Origin: Pseudisothecium myosuroides
Taxonomy: Eukaryota > Streptophyta > Bryopsida > Hypnales > Lembophyllaceae
Direction: 5' to 3'
Length of the DNA stretch: 64,000 bases
Assembly: GCA_951799445.1 (NCBI GenBank)
Contig: OX637288.1
Location: forward strand, 4,776,501 to 4,840,500
Every line of letters starts with the position of its first letter. The stretch's first letter is position 1. Position numbers and translations under genes: made by a program. Shown here piece after piece: positions 25,401-36,587 of the stretch. Below the pieces are notes generated by a model that saw only the letters and a list, made by a program, of their open reading frames with translations, searched no databases and was not told the DNA's origin.

Positions 25401-25720
25401 CATTTTAGTGGATTTTGGCCAATTTGGACATTTATATCAATTTGGTGATTTTTGAGCATACTTTTGTTCAAATTGTGTTTCTTTTTAAGCTTTTTTTGGA
25501 GGACATTGAGTTTTCTTTAAAACTTGCATTTTTCTTTGTTATCAAGTGTTTTGTTTATACTAACCATTTGGTACTAATCCTAGTCCTCGTCCTAGTTAGA
25601 GAGTGTTCCTACCAATTTTTGGCAATACTGATAGTAGGGAATTAGTGTTCCTACCAATGTTTGTCAAAATTCGACACCCAATTCTTGATGGGAGTTCCAT
25701 CTTTTTAAGAATTCCTCTAT

Positions 25721-25884
25721 TCGCAAGATGTAATAATTGTTGTAGCTAACTTGATTGTTTGTTATGTTGTAACTGTATTTTGATATTTAAAAGTAAGCTT
25801 GTTCGCGGGATGTGATAATTGTTGTGGCTAACTTGATTGTTTGTTATGTTGTAACTGTATTTTGGTATTTAAAAGTAAGCTTGT
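25721..25884 (+). repeat. Tandem duplication, two 82-bp units
   Basis: Unit 1 (25721-25802) starts TCGCAAGATGTAATAATTGT. Unit 2 (25803-25884) starts TCGCGGGATGTGATAATTGT. The rest of the units match almost base for base (GCTAACTTGATTGTTTGTTA and so on). A recent local duplication is likely. Confidence 0.85.
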
Positions 25885-25970
25885 TGCTTCCTTATTTCCC
25901 AAAACCTCCAATTCTTGTTTCCAAATTTTTAGGCAAAATGCCAAACGATAAAACTTTGAATCTTAACCTT

Positions 25971-26104
25971 TAGAGCTAGTCAGGATTTTTAATATTCTAG
26001 AGCTAAGTAGGGATTTCTAATACATTGGAGCTGGATTGGGATTTCTAATACTCTAGAGTCGAGCCAGAATTTTTAATACTTTAGGGTTTGGTCAGGATTT
26101 CTCA
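25971..26104 (+). repeat. Degenerate minisatellite, about five 30-bp units
   Basis: The phrase AGAGCTRRGTMRGGATTTYTAATA recurs with variation, for example AGAGCTAGTCAGGATTTTTA, GAGCTAAGTAGGGATTTCTA, GAGCTGGATTGGGATTTCTA, GAGTCGAGCCAGAATTTTTA and GGGTTTGGTCAGGATTTCTC. The units are clearly diverged. Confidence 0.75.
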
Positions 26105-27435
26105 TTGCAAAACAAAATAGTGTCCGATCCATTATGATAATCAATTTATATATGTTGGTTAGGACAGTCGATTAGGACATTTTGATTAAGACAATTTAAA
26201 TCGACACTACTATGTTGATTTTATATCTTGATTCGATCAAATTTTTAAAAATATTATTATTATTCAATAATTTGCTACATAAGCTACCACATTAGCAAGG
26301 TCTATGTGGGTGGTTTATTCCCACCCTTAGAATAACGCGTACACAACCGGTTCTTAGTGTTTTTGTCGTATCAATGCCTGATGGGTGTCTACAACGTGCA
26401 ATCCAATTGTGCCTTCCAACCAATGGATCTTTGTTGTATTTTCTTTTTTTGAACTTTTTTTATTGGCAATGGCTAAACCAAATCAAACAAATTAGTTCTT
26501 AAGGCCGGGTTTTGACTACAACAACCAAAACTTAGGGCCAATAAGGGTTAGTTAAGCGGAAAAGTTGAGTATACTAAGTTGTAGGGCTTATTTTGCCCTT
26601 TCCAAAACAATAAAGAAATCCAAATGATATGCTCGGATGAAGTTTGACTCTAAATCTAACTTCTAAAACTTCATCTGTTGATTCCTGATGGTTTAGCTAT
26701 CAAAATTCACCTTTGATTTTGGGGTTATTTTCTATTTCTAATATTCTGTCTAAATTCTGACTTTGGCTCGATTTGGTCAACTCTAATTGACTTTCATCCA
26801 ATTCTATCTTACTTTTGTTTAAAGCTTCATTCTACTCTAACTTGTTCGTTATAAGGTTGTTTTCAGAAGTTAAACTAGGTTTGAAATCCTAAAATTATTT
26901 TCTAAAAGATTCTACTCATCAAATTAATCCACCGTGAATCAGTGACGACTCTATTCTCTAAACCTCACCTCCTCTCCACGAAACCCTCCTCCTTTCCTTT
27001 CCCCGATTAGGATAGCAGCCTATCTTGCCGTTTATAACCTGTCCTCAACGCAACGATCCACGTCAAAGATGCCGCATTCCGATTACACCGAAATATTCGC
27101 AGTGCGAAGGAGAAAGTTCTAAAGAGAGCACAAGATGCTTCACCTTTTGCAATTCACCCTCAAAACCCAAAAATTCGCTTCGAATCTTGTGCAACAAACT
27201 GATTACCAGGGACATGATCAAGAGAAACAAACAGAAAGGGCAAAACCTTTACACACACTGACACTGAAACCAAACCAAAATTAATCGAGCCCGCGCACAG
27301 TCGCAGGAAGGCAAGCACCCGCACAGAAACAGAAACAAGCAAGCACCCTATCACAATATGAAAGCGCAGTGCGTTCGTGATGACCACCACTACAGTACCT
27401 TGAATAAGAAACGGTACAACCGGGAGGCTCTGTGT
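26105..27435. other. Spacer, no supported gene
   Basis: From about 26930 to 27430 the sequence is richer in GC and CpG than its surroundings and has open frames on both strands (27025-27261 plus, 27160-27528 minus), but no domain is recognisable and no splice pattern holds. It might be an old gene fragment or promoter-like island. Confidence 0.35.
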
Positions 27436-27665
27436 TAAACACTGAAGTAGTGTCCGGGAAGAACCGGCAGCTAATTCAAAGTTAGCCGGTGGAATTGGGA
27501 AAAAAACACGGTTGCAATTTGAAAACATCGGAAAAAACCCAGTGAAAATGTCTAAATTTTTTTAAATTTTGAATGGAAAAAATAAAAAAAATAAACGGAC
27601 TTGGTACTTGAAAAAACAGTTCAATATAGAAATTGGAGGAATTAGCCAGTAAAACTAAAAAAAAC
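27436..27665 (-). repeat. Family M repeat, copy 1
   Basis: Read on the minus strand it aligns with the plus strand at about 32270-32470. Shared strings are TTTTACYGGCTA at the start, ATTGAAC then TTTTTCAAGTA, GATGTTTTCAAATTGCAA in the middle, and CTAACTTTGAAYTAGCYGCC near the end. Both copies are about 200 bp and non-coding. The second directly abuts a piggyBac-like element. Confidence 0.6.
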
Positions 27666-27795
27666 TTCCTGAACATTGCTTTGAAGCATGAACTCTTCGA
27701 ACATTAAAGAAACATGACCAAATTGATAATCATGCATTGAAGTAAGTTGAATTCATTATGGCAGCAGGTAGTGCATTACCATAACAATCCTAACT

Positions 27796-28198
27796 TATAA
27801 GGTAGAGCCACCCATAACTGACCGAAAGAGGAATTCTAACATGATCTGGAGTAGTGAAGTCAAAACGAATATTTTTCAGAGGTACATCGGTAGAAATGAT
27901 GGAGATTGCAAAATAATTGGTAATTTTGTCGCTTAAATTGAAATTACTATGAATTTTGGGAGGCAAAAAGTACTCCGGACCCATGGCCAATGTCTAGACT
28001 CTTCCAATTCCGATCATACAAGAACCTTTTTCTAATCATTATTTCCTACTTTCTTTCTCACAACTTGGGACATGTACCATGTATTTATTAGTTCCAACTT
28101 TGAAAAGAAAAAAAGCACATTCTAAACTTAGTCAGAAATACGTGCACCTATAAGTCGGGAATGGGTCATTGGTCGGGAATGGGTGGCTCTACCTTATA
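27796..28198. mobile_element. Family G inverted-repeat element (MITE), intact copy
   Basis: The left end TATAAGGTAGAGCCACCCAT is matched exactly by the inverted right end over 20 bp, with imperfect pairing beyond. The element is 403 bp and non-coding. The interior aligns with the degenerate copy at about 20990-21450. The terminal TAAGGTAG motif recalls families H and I, so these may be related lineages. Confidence 0.75.
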
Positions 28199-28636
28199 GG
28201 TGCACTATTTTGCAAAAGTTAAAAAGTCCGAATTTGTCAGAGTACAGTACTGTAAAAGCTTGGTGATATGGTACCATTTCATTTCAACATATGTGAAGCT
28301 GCACATGAACTACAGTACATAGCTACAACAGCTCATTGCTGTCAGAGGTACAGAGCATTTTGGAATGTAAGCAGGACAAGGCGAGGCTTGCCGTGGAGCA
28401 CACACAAATTACCTCAAGGCAAGTTATGTGAAAAGGAGAACTGTGGAAAATCTTTCCAGATGTGGAAGCACGATCAAGAAATTGTGCCCCCCCCCCCCCC
28501 CCCCTTGGCCTAACATCACAAGTAGTTTACATTCATTCATTTGGATTGCTTGTGAATCACGCCACTAACTTACAGGATGCTTGTTCTATGATGAAGAGAC
28601 TCAAGTCTGGTTGACAGCAAGAAGCTCACTGTGAAG

Positions 28637-28743
28637 TACACAAAATAGCGAAATTAGGTTGCCCCAGACTATAGTTGACTATGTCTGAAAGTGTTAGATA
28701 TGAGAAATTAGTGTGGGGCAACCTAATTTCACTATTTTGTGTA
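28637..28743. repeat. Hairpin-forming inverted repeat, 30-bp arms
   Basis: Arms 28637-28666 and 28714-28743 pair at 29 of 30 positions (TACACAAAATAG...GTTGCCCCA), separated by 47 bases. It could be the remnant of a tiny foldback transposon, or the transcribed stem of a small-RNA precursor. No gene lies next to it. Confidence 0.8.
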
Positions 28744-29061
28744 GATGAGGTGTCTTTGCACCTGTCATGAACTTGGTGATGGATTAGAACTCGCTTGCAT
28801 CCTGCACTCCAACTTCACACAGATGATTAATTGACCACTCATGTTCACATGTTCTCTGCAATTCGGCCATGGATTGCAGTATTGTCCACCAGGGCTTTTT
28901 TTTTCGCACTGTAGATGAATAGTGGAGTTCCTCTGTGCCCTCCGTTTGTTGGTGAATATTTGGAGGGAGCCAGGCAGAGTGGCGGAAATCTGTCAGAGGG
29001 AGTTGGAATCTGGCGAAATTTCGCCAAAAAAAAAGCCCTGTTGTCCACATAGAAGAATCGG

Positions 29062-29378
29062 TAAGGTAGGAGGCTCAAACTCGGACTGGGCAATACAAGC
29101 GAACATGACTCAGAGGTACATTTTGCTTTCTTCAATGTACCAACTATGCACATTTCAGCAGGTGGTCGCTTTTGATGATCACAAATGACCACTTTTTTCC
29201 AACTTCAAAAATTTGTAACTAATTCCACAAAGGTCCAAAAAATATGAAACGATTTGAGTTAGATGTCAATTCCATTTGTCTTTCAAGGAAAATTTACTAG
29301 ATTTTTTTTCAAGATGTTTAGCCTCCTCCAAATTCAGTTCTAGGCCTTAGATGGTCCATTTATGGACCTCCTACATTA
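29062..29378 (-). mobile_element. Family I MITE, copy 1
   Basis: The left end TAAGGTAGGAGGCTCAAACT and right end GGACCTCCTACATTA form inverted termini. The interior, read on the minus strand, aligns with the copy at 51536-51867 (AACTGAATTTGGGGAGG-like, ATCTAACYCAARTCGTTTCA, TTAGTTATGAAATTTTGAA-like). It is non-coding. A TTTTTTTTT-AGCCCTG / CAGGGCT-TTTTTTTT inverted pair lies just upstream (about 28890-29045). Confidence 0.65.
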
Positions 29379-29803
29379 AAAGTAAAACTAGTATCAGACA
29401 TACCGTACATGAAGGTCTGATTTGGCACCTGAAGTGCTGGAATAGTTTCTTTTTTGCGAGTACATGGTTTCGGCAGCTCGAACTATTGGTGTTAGAGATT
29501 CGGCATTTTGGCGCTTGAATTTTTTTGTGTTTGGCAACTTCTAGGTTTTCTTGTTTTAAGAAACTTGTCATGTGGGGCTCAATACGTGATATAGGGTTTC
29601 AGAATTATTCTAAAATTCAGACATTATAGATGAAAATCTTTTGCAACATTTCGGACATTTCACTTGTAATATTCCAAACATTCAAATACTCCAAAAAATT
29701 CTTAATTTATGTCTAAATCTGACCTTCACGTAGGATACTCTTCAATCATCTATATTACTTAGCCTTTGGATTAAAGGTAAGGTAAACATGCCTATACTAT
29801 TAA

Positions 29804-30729
29804 CCCCTAAGGTTCCAAGGCCTTTTCTCCATCAAAAAACACTCAAAACTGCCATTTCTATTGTGAAGAGCAAAAAACTTTAAAACTTGTTTTTTTTGGC
29901 ATATCTAGCCATCGGATCTTGTAGTAGACTAGTATACAAATGCGTGGTAGAAATTTTAGAAACTATGATTGTGTAGATTGCAAGATATTTGCATTTAAAG
30001 TGAAGAAAACAAATTTTCTTACAACTTGCTCACATAGATTTTTTGACTTTAAATCTTCTTAACTTAAAGTTTTTGCACTCTGTTTTTTATTTTATAATTC
30101 TTTATGTTGAAGAATTGAACTGAAAATCTAGGAAATAAAATTCAACAAAAAATACACCGAATTTTCACTCATTAAAAAATTGTTAAGTAGAAATAGGTTC
30201 AAGATTGAAAGAAAAACTAAATTGTTAGTAGCTCTAAGATGGAATTAAAACACAATAATCCCAATGTTGAGATAGTTCTAACAAGCAAATTTAACCCTAT
30301 CTAACAATTTTTTTGAAAAATTATAAAAATTGCATATATAAATTTTTTCTATTAGTTATTTTTTAAGAAGATGCTTAGATTGCCCAAAAAATAAGATTGT
30401 CTATAATTTTCTCAATACTACCGTAGTCCAAGTAGAATGAATCAAATCTTCAAATGTAGAAAAAAACATAACCTTGAAAAAAAGATTTAAAACTAAAAAA
30501 AATTCAAATTTTTGTGATTTTTTTTAGCAGACCTTCAAGTTGCTTTTTGGACTTAGGGTGGCACAAGTTTTGACCGGGGCACCAATTGAAAAAAAAATTA
30601 TATTCCCAGAAAGATCATATGATATTCTATCTTTAACAAAGATTTCAAAAAATCTTGTCAAATATTATGATCACACAAGCCTACCCCCAATTTCAAGAGT
30701 TCCTCGTAAGAAATTTGAAACTTTAGGGG
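29804..30729 (+). mobile_element. piggyBac-like non-autonomous element, copy B
   Basis: 926 bp with TTAA at 29800-29803 and 30730-30733. Termini are CCCCTAAGGTTCCAAGG and, inverted, CCCCTAAAGTTTC. The interior is colinear with copies C and D (CATCAAAAAACACT, TAGATTGCAAGATATTTGC, TTGTTAAGTAGAA). The largest frame (30540-30824, 94 codons) is AT-biased and resembles no transposase. Confidence 0.75.
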
Positions 30730-30733
30730 TTAA

Positions 30734-31627
30734 CAAAAAGATTTGCTATCTAGGTGCTTTGGAGAAGCTATTTGTCAACTCATGTATTTTGAAGAGATTG
30801 AGAAAAACCATTGTTTGCAAGTAGAATCGTGCCATTTTGACAAGAAATGAATTTTCTATGATTTTTCAAAGTTCATTGGGACTAAATTGGTAACGTATGG
30901 GTAGATCTGTGCTACATAACATTGTTAAGTGTACAGGCTCTTTCCCTCTAACAAGATGGATAATTCCGTCGAAGATGCCTGCAAGAAATTATAGTTATAA
31001 TATGAGCATCACCCATTGGTTGGTGATTCTCAGCGATTAGTGGCTGAGTAGAGCATGGCAGCTTGAGATTGGCCTGCACGATCAATTCTACAGTTAGTAC
31101 ACAGGTTTCAACGTTGGGGGGCTTCCGCTTCTGTAGGAAGCAAAAGGGATTTTAAAAACTACGTAAATAGGGTCACAATCTTCTGACCTTGTAACTTAAT
31201 GGTCACAAAGTTAACACTTTTTCAGCTTGAAAAAAATAGTCATTTATCTGCTCCAAGATGATCAAATTTGGAAATTTTGAATTCATATTTAGAATTCAGA
31301 CTCTGGAGTAGCTGCAATAACGAGGTTGAGATTAGGGGCAGACTGATTTTTTAATTGATCTGCTCAGGTTTTAGAAAAAGAGGGGCAGATTTTTTAATTG
31401 ATCTGCTCAGGTTTTGGCAAACTGGAGAAAATCAGGAAGCGCAGACACCTATTTAGAATTGGAAGGTGCCAGGTCAGATCCTAGTCAGCCACACTCACCA
31501 ACTGTCAGCCGCCTTTCGCCAATTCAGCTGACTCGGTACTAACCTTCTGCAACGCCACGTATGCATCCATACCCACCACTCCATCCGGAGCTGAAAACAA
31601 TGCAGCGAGCAGCGTTTTGGAAGTATT
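30734..31627. other. Spacer between two piggyBac-like elements
   Basis: No gene. It contains the short tandem duplication at 31334-31415. Around 31480-31620 composition becomes more balanced, but no frame is convincing. Confidence 0.5.
31334..31415 (+). repeat. Short tandem duplication, period 47
   Basis: AGGGGCAGACTGATTTTTTA (31334) and AGGGGCAGATTTTTTAATTG (31381) each continue into AATTGATCTGCTCAGGTTTT. The second unit lacks four bases (ACTG). Confidence 0.85.
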
Positions 31628-31631
31628 TTAA

Positions 31632-32268
31632 CCCCTAAATGCCCAAGGCCTGTTTTGCGCTTCCTGGAATTTGCTCTAAATTGAACAAAATGACAACATT
31701 TTGATAAGTTGTATCAATTTTTTTTGAATTGTAACCGTACAAATTCAAACTAGACATGTTAGAGATCTCGTAGGAAAAGAAAACACAACAATATCACTTA
31801 TAAAGTGAAAGATTATAACGTTTGACCATGAGGGTGCTAAAATTGCAAAAATCTTTCAATCTTCTTTACACAAGTCAAATCTAAAAAGTTGGTGACCAAA
31901 AAAATATGAGGTTAAAGGGCCTAACATGTATAACCCCAATCAATTTATGGTTTCTTAAAATCTACTCTAGAATTTTTTTAAATGAATTTTGAATGTGATT
32001 TTTTCTCCAAGATCTAGTGTATTTGAGGCTCATTTCTAAGAGCTCTCAACACTACGGGAAGTCAAGATTGCACTAGGTACCCTTGCACAAAATCGTGAAT
32101 AGAAAAATCACTATCATTTATTTTCAAGATCGGATTTGCAATGCTAAAACTAGACTTCAAGAAAAACTTTCTAAAAATATAAACTACTAAAAATAACAAT
32201 TTGGTTAGGCTTTATTTAACCTGGTAGTTTTGCAAACACTAGATTCTGGTGCCTTGGGCAGTTAGGGG
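31632..32268. mobile_element. piggyBac-like element, distinct subfamily (copy F)
   Basis: 637 bp, TTAA at 31628-31631 and 32269-32272. Termini are CCCCTAAATGCCCAAGGC and, inverted, CCCCTAACTGCCCAAGGC, about 18 bp with one mismatch. The interior is unlike copies A-D over most of its length. That different interiors share the same TTAA plus CCCCTAA boundary supports a common transposase requirement. Partial relatives occur at 49376-49480 and 55295. Confidence 0.75.
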
Positions 32269-32272
32269 TTAA

Positions 32273-32475
32273 GTTTTACCGGCTATTTTCCTTCAATTCC
32301 TAAATTGAACCGGTTTTTCAAGTAAGAGTCCGGTTATTGCCTCTATTTTCTATTCAAAATAGAAATTTTAGATATTTTTTCATAGGTTTTTATATGATGT
32401 TTTCAAATTGCAATCGTCTTTTTTACAATTCTATCAGCTAACTTTGAACTAGCCGCCAGTTCACCGTAAACATTG
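32273..32475 (+). repeat. Family M repeat, copy 2
   Basis: Starts AGTTTTACCGGCTATTTTCC and ends near CTAGCCGCCAGTTCACC. It aligns with the minus strand of 27436-27665. It begins right at the TTAA that closes copy F. Confidence 0.6.
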
Positions 32476-32609
32476 GTAGCAAGACCATGAAAGGATGGCG
32501 TCCCCTATAATCAAAGACTCTGGGTGTTGAATCAATACTCTAATAGGTGCATTCTTTGATTCTACAATTAAGTGCGTTTGAATGAGCCCTTAAACAATAG
32601 TGAGGGCGT

Positions 32610-33610
32610 TTTATATGCTTTGAATGATTTAAAGACGTTTGTAGGATGGTATAAAAATAAATTCTCATTCATTAGAAGAAAAAGTTGTTGAATGCATTTT
32701 CAATAAATAAATATTAAATATTCCTTTATATTTATTGTATTATTAATTTTTTTAAAGAAGAAGATGTTTAACCCTAAAAAGATGGGCCCACAACCATTGA
32801 TTTCAAACCTCATTATCCATCACTTTGTTTCTTGCCATTTAACATCTAGATATGGATTAAAAAAATTATATTTATTTTGCAAAGATGAAGTCAAAATGTC
32901 TAATATAAGTCATAAAATTTTCAATTTTTTTGGGGAAAAATTTGAAAATATTGTGAAATTTATATGGAGAAAATTTTAAAAATTCATATCAAATACATAC
33001 TATAGTTGAAAAGTATGAGATTTCACCATAGATGTACATTATAGTATAGAACATTGTGTTATAAACCAAAGTTACAATGTCACTTTAAAATTAGACAATC
33101 AACAAATCATGGTTATAAGCTCAAAGTTCATATTGATATAAAATATTGAAATTTATAGCTAAAATTATAAATCTTAGAAATTATACTTTTTAAATTTATA
33201 TTTAAAGTATAAAATGAAGTCTATTAAGTTTAGTTTCTACTCAAATTGAAAGATTTGAAAATTGTTAAAATTCAATATTTTATTGCAATTTGAACATTGG
33301 GCTTGTAACCATAGTTTTTTTATTTTATAATTTTATAATGCCAAGTTAATTTTGGTTTATACTATAATATTACACACTATAATACATACCTATGATACAA
33401 ATTTCAAATTTTTTTGAGGATATTTTGTAGTCAATATTAATTAATTTAAAAAAAAAATTAACAATAATTTCAAATTTTTACAAAAGAATTTGAAATTTTC
33501 ATGACTCTTAGAAAACATTTGATTTCATCTTTGAGAAAAAATAAAATTTCATTCATATGTAGCTGCAAAATGATTAAAAACACAGGGAAAAATTAGAAGG
33601 CTTGAATCTA
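32610..33610. repeat. Foldback element family J, copy 1
   Basis: Colinear with 47625-48310. Shared strings are CATTTTCARTRAATAA, TTTTTTTAAAGAARAAGATG, TGGGCYYGTAAC, GGTTTATACTATAATAT and CATTCATATSTAGYTGCAAAATG. Internal inverted segments at about 33026-33080 and 33340-33395 face each other (TATAGTATAGAACAT and GGTTTATACTATAAT types). In copy 2 the corresponding region is a tight hairpin. No coding capacity. Confidence 0.55.
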
Positions 33611-33833
33611 TACCGGTAGTCAGTTATGGGCTTGTCTTTTTAGAGTTAAACATTTTTCCTAGTATTAAATTGCCAAATCTTGTTGTAAGTGAAAGAAGAT
33701 TTTAGATTATCCTTTCATGCATTTTTGGACATTGTAAAAGTAAACTAAATTTTTTTAAGTACTAGAAATAGGCATATTTAAGATTGATCCTAGGCTCTTG
33801 TAATCAAAGGCCACGTAATTATTTGGGCTTTAA

Positions 33834-34765
33834 CCCCTAAAGGACCGAGGCCTTTTTTCTGCCAAAAAACACTGAAAACTGTCATTTCTGTAGCAAAGAG
33901 TTAAAAAAAATTTAAATTGTTTTTTTTTCATATCTAACCATAGGATCTTACACCTAACTAGTATAAAAAAGTGTGGAAAAAATTTCAGAATTTTTGACCG
34001 CATAGATTGCAAGATATCTGTGTTTAAAGTGGAAAAAACAAGTTTTTCAGCACATTGTGGGACTGGATTTTTTGACTTTGAACATTTTTAACTTAAAATT
34101 TTTGCACTACAGAGTTTTGAGCTTTTAATGCTTGTAGTGGAGAATTGAGTTGAGAGTCCAGGAAAAAAAAAATTCAAAAAAAACTTAATTATCATTCTTA
34201 AAAAAATTGTTAAGTAGATGTAGGTACGAGATAGAAGGAAAATCTAAAATATTCATATAATTTAGATGGAATTAAAATGCACTAATCCCAATGGTGGGAT
34301 TGTTCTAACAAGTAAATCAGACCATGCAAAAAAAAGAAAATTGAAAAATTTGAAAAATTGCATTCAGAAATGAATCCTAAAGTTATTTTTTTCAAGAAGA
34401 TGCTCTAACTGCCCGAAAAACAAGAATGTCCATAACTTCCTCATAACAAAGTCAAATGAAATGAATCAAAGCTTTCTAGATAGCCAAAAATATAACCTAT
34501 GAGAAAAAAAATATTAAAAAAAAAAATTCAAATTTTTGTCCATTTTTTTTTGCTGCCCGAGCTGCCCCCCGTAGCCTGTTTTGAGCTTATATGGTCATAA
34601 CTTTTTTTTCCCGGGCACCGATTGTAAAAAAAATTATATTCCTTTGAAGCTAATCAATTTTTCTACCTCCAAAAAAAGTTTCAAAAAATCAGGAGAAAAT
34701 TTCAGCCTGTAGGTACCTGCCCGAAAACGCATTTGTCCCCCGTAGGGACAATGGTCCTTTAGGGG
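33834..34765 (+). mobile_element. piggyBac-like non-autonomous element, copy C
   Basis: 932 bp, TTAA at 33830-33833 and 34766-34769. Termini CCCCTAAAGGACCGAGG and, inverted, CCCCTAAAGGACCATTGTCC. It is the closest relative of copy A, which sits in the opposite orientation. A subterminal hairpin TTGTCCC...GGGACAA lies at about 34733-34752. No transposase frame. Confidence 0.8.
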
Positions 34766-34769
34766 TTAA

Positions 34770-35337
34770 GAAATACAAAGAATTTTGTTTTGTAGTGGGA
34801 CTACTTTCTAGAAAAAATAGCATATGAGGTTTATTTTGATTTCAATTTTACAATTAAGAAAGAGGTTTACACTATTTTATATTGCTAAAATACTCTTAGT
34901 ACTGAAGTTGACAGAATTCCATTTCACATTACATTCATTAGCAATTAAGCTTTCTTTTACATCTTGAGCTTTTATTAACTTAATGATTTTATAAAGAATG
35001 AAAATCAAGTTTCTCCTTTTTTGTCAAGATTCTTCATAAATTTTGAACTTGTAGAACATACGGATTTTTCCTTTTAAAACTTAAAATCTTAAAAAATGAT
35101 ATTGCCCTTTGTAAAGGACTAGTAAAACTTGATTTTGAAACTAAGAGGACAATGTAACAATGACAATGATCCCACAATCGGTGAGTCAAATTTTTTCACT
35201 TTTAAATTTTAAAAGACATAACATCAAAAAGTTAGCAAACCAATCTAATTGTTGAATCTACAAAAATAAAAATAAATCAAAAATCAATGCATTACTTTAG
35301 CAATGACTTTTTGTTAAGGGATTATGGCCTTCAGATG
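34770..35337. other. Spacer, no gene seen
   Basis: AT-rich non-coding sequence between two transposons. No structure stands out. Confidence 0.5.
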
Positions 35338-35645
35338 TAAGGTAGGAGGTCTACAAAGCACCCATTTAAGAGTTGAAAATTAATTTGGGGAGGTTAAATT
35401 TCTTAAAAAATTTCTCAAATTTTTTTTCTAAAGACACAAATGGAACTAATATCTTACTCAAGTCATTTCATATTTATTGGAGCTTCTTGGCATTAGTTAT
35501 GAATTTTTGAAGTTGAAACGCAATGGTTATTACAAGCATCCACCCTTAAAATGTACGCTATTTGTACAATGTTGTTGCAATGAGAAAGCAAAATGTTTCT
35601 TTGCATTATAGGACGCTTTATGAATCCTGAAGAGCTTACCTTTTA
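35338..35645 (+). mobile_element. Family I MITE, copy 2 (right end worn)
   Basis: Begins TAAGGTAGGAGGTCTACAAA and follows the 51536-51867 copy (CATTTAAGAGYTGAAA, GGGGAGGT, AAAATGTACRCTATTTGTAC). The right terminus is degenerate near AGCTTACCTTTTA, and copy D of the piggyBac-like family starts a few bases later. Confidence 0.6.
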
Positions 35646-35651
35646 CCTTAA

Positions 35652-36565
35652 CCCCTAAAGGACCAAGGCTTTTTTTCCATCAAACTACACTTGAAATTGC
35701 CATTTCTATTATGGAGAGTAAAAGAACTTAATTTTTTTTTTGCATATCTAACAGAAGGATCTTATACTAGACTAGTATAAGTATGTATGGAAGAAATTTC
35801 AGAAACTTTGACCACGTAGATTGCAAGATATTTGCATCCAAAGTGAAGAAAACAAATTTTTTTATCCCTTGTTTGACTAGATTTTTTGGCTTTGAATCTT
35901 TTTAACTTAAAATTTTTGTACTATTGATTTTGAGTTTTTAACTTTTTATGTTGAATATTTGAGTTGAGAATCTAGAAAAAAAATTCAGGGAAAAAAAACT
36001 TAATTTTCACTCATTAAAAAGTTGTTAAGTAGAAGTAGCTTCAAGAATGAAGGAAAAACGAAACCATTAATAACTTTAAGGTGGAATTAAAACACAATAA
36101 TCCCAACAATGAGATTGTTCTAGCAAGCAAATCAAACCATGTCTAACAAATATTTTTAGAAAATTGTAAGAATTGCATTCAAAAATGAATCCTATAAGTT
36201 ATTTTTTCAAGAAGATGCTTACATTGCCCGAAAAACTAAGATTGTCCATAACTTTTTAATCACAAGTCCAAATTGAATGAATCAAAGCTTCACGTGTAGA
36301 CAAAAATATAATATTTTAGAAGAAAAAAAATTTAAAAATTATTTTGACTTCTTGTGATTGTTCCATTCTCCATTCTCTATTTTTGGCTTATTGGGTCATA
36401 ACTTTTGCTTCCGGTCATCGATTGAAATAAAAATTATATTTCCACAAAGCTCTCACAAAACTACACAACCTGAAAAAAATTCAAAAAAATTCACTACAAA
36501 TTGAGACAATAGGAACCTACTTAGACCCAAATTGTCCCCCAAGGGGACAAACGGTCCTTTAGGGG
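35652..36565 (+). mobile_element. piggyBac-like non-autonomous element, copy D
   Basis: 914 bp, TTAA at 35648-35651 and 36566-36569. Termini CCCCTAAAGGACCAAGGC and, inverted, CCCCTAAAGGACCGTTTGTC. Interior colinear with B and C. A subterminal hairpin TTGTCCCC...GGGGACAA lies at about 36532-36550. No coding capacity. Confidence 0.8.
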
Positions 36566-36587
36566 TTAAAGGAAAAGTAAAGTTTAA

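Noticed and set aside
30540..30824. 94-codon frame inside piggyBac-like copy B, considered as a transposase remnant
   Set aside because: The frame is not conserved in copies A, C or D, and shows no DDE-type motif.
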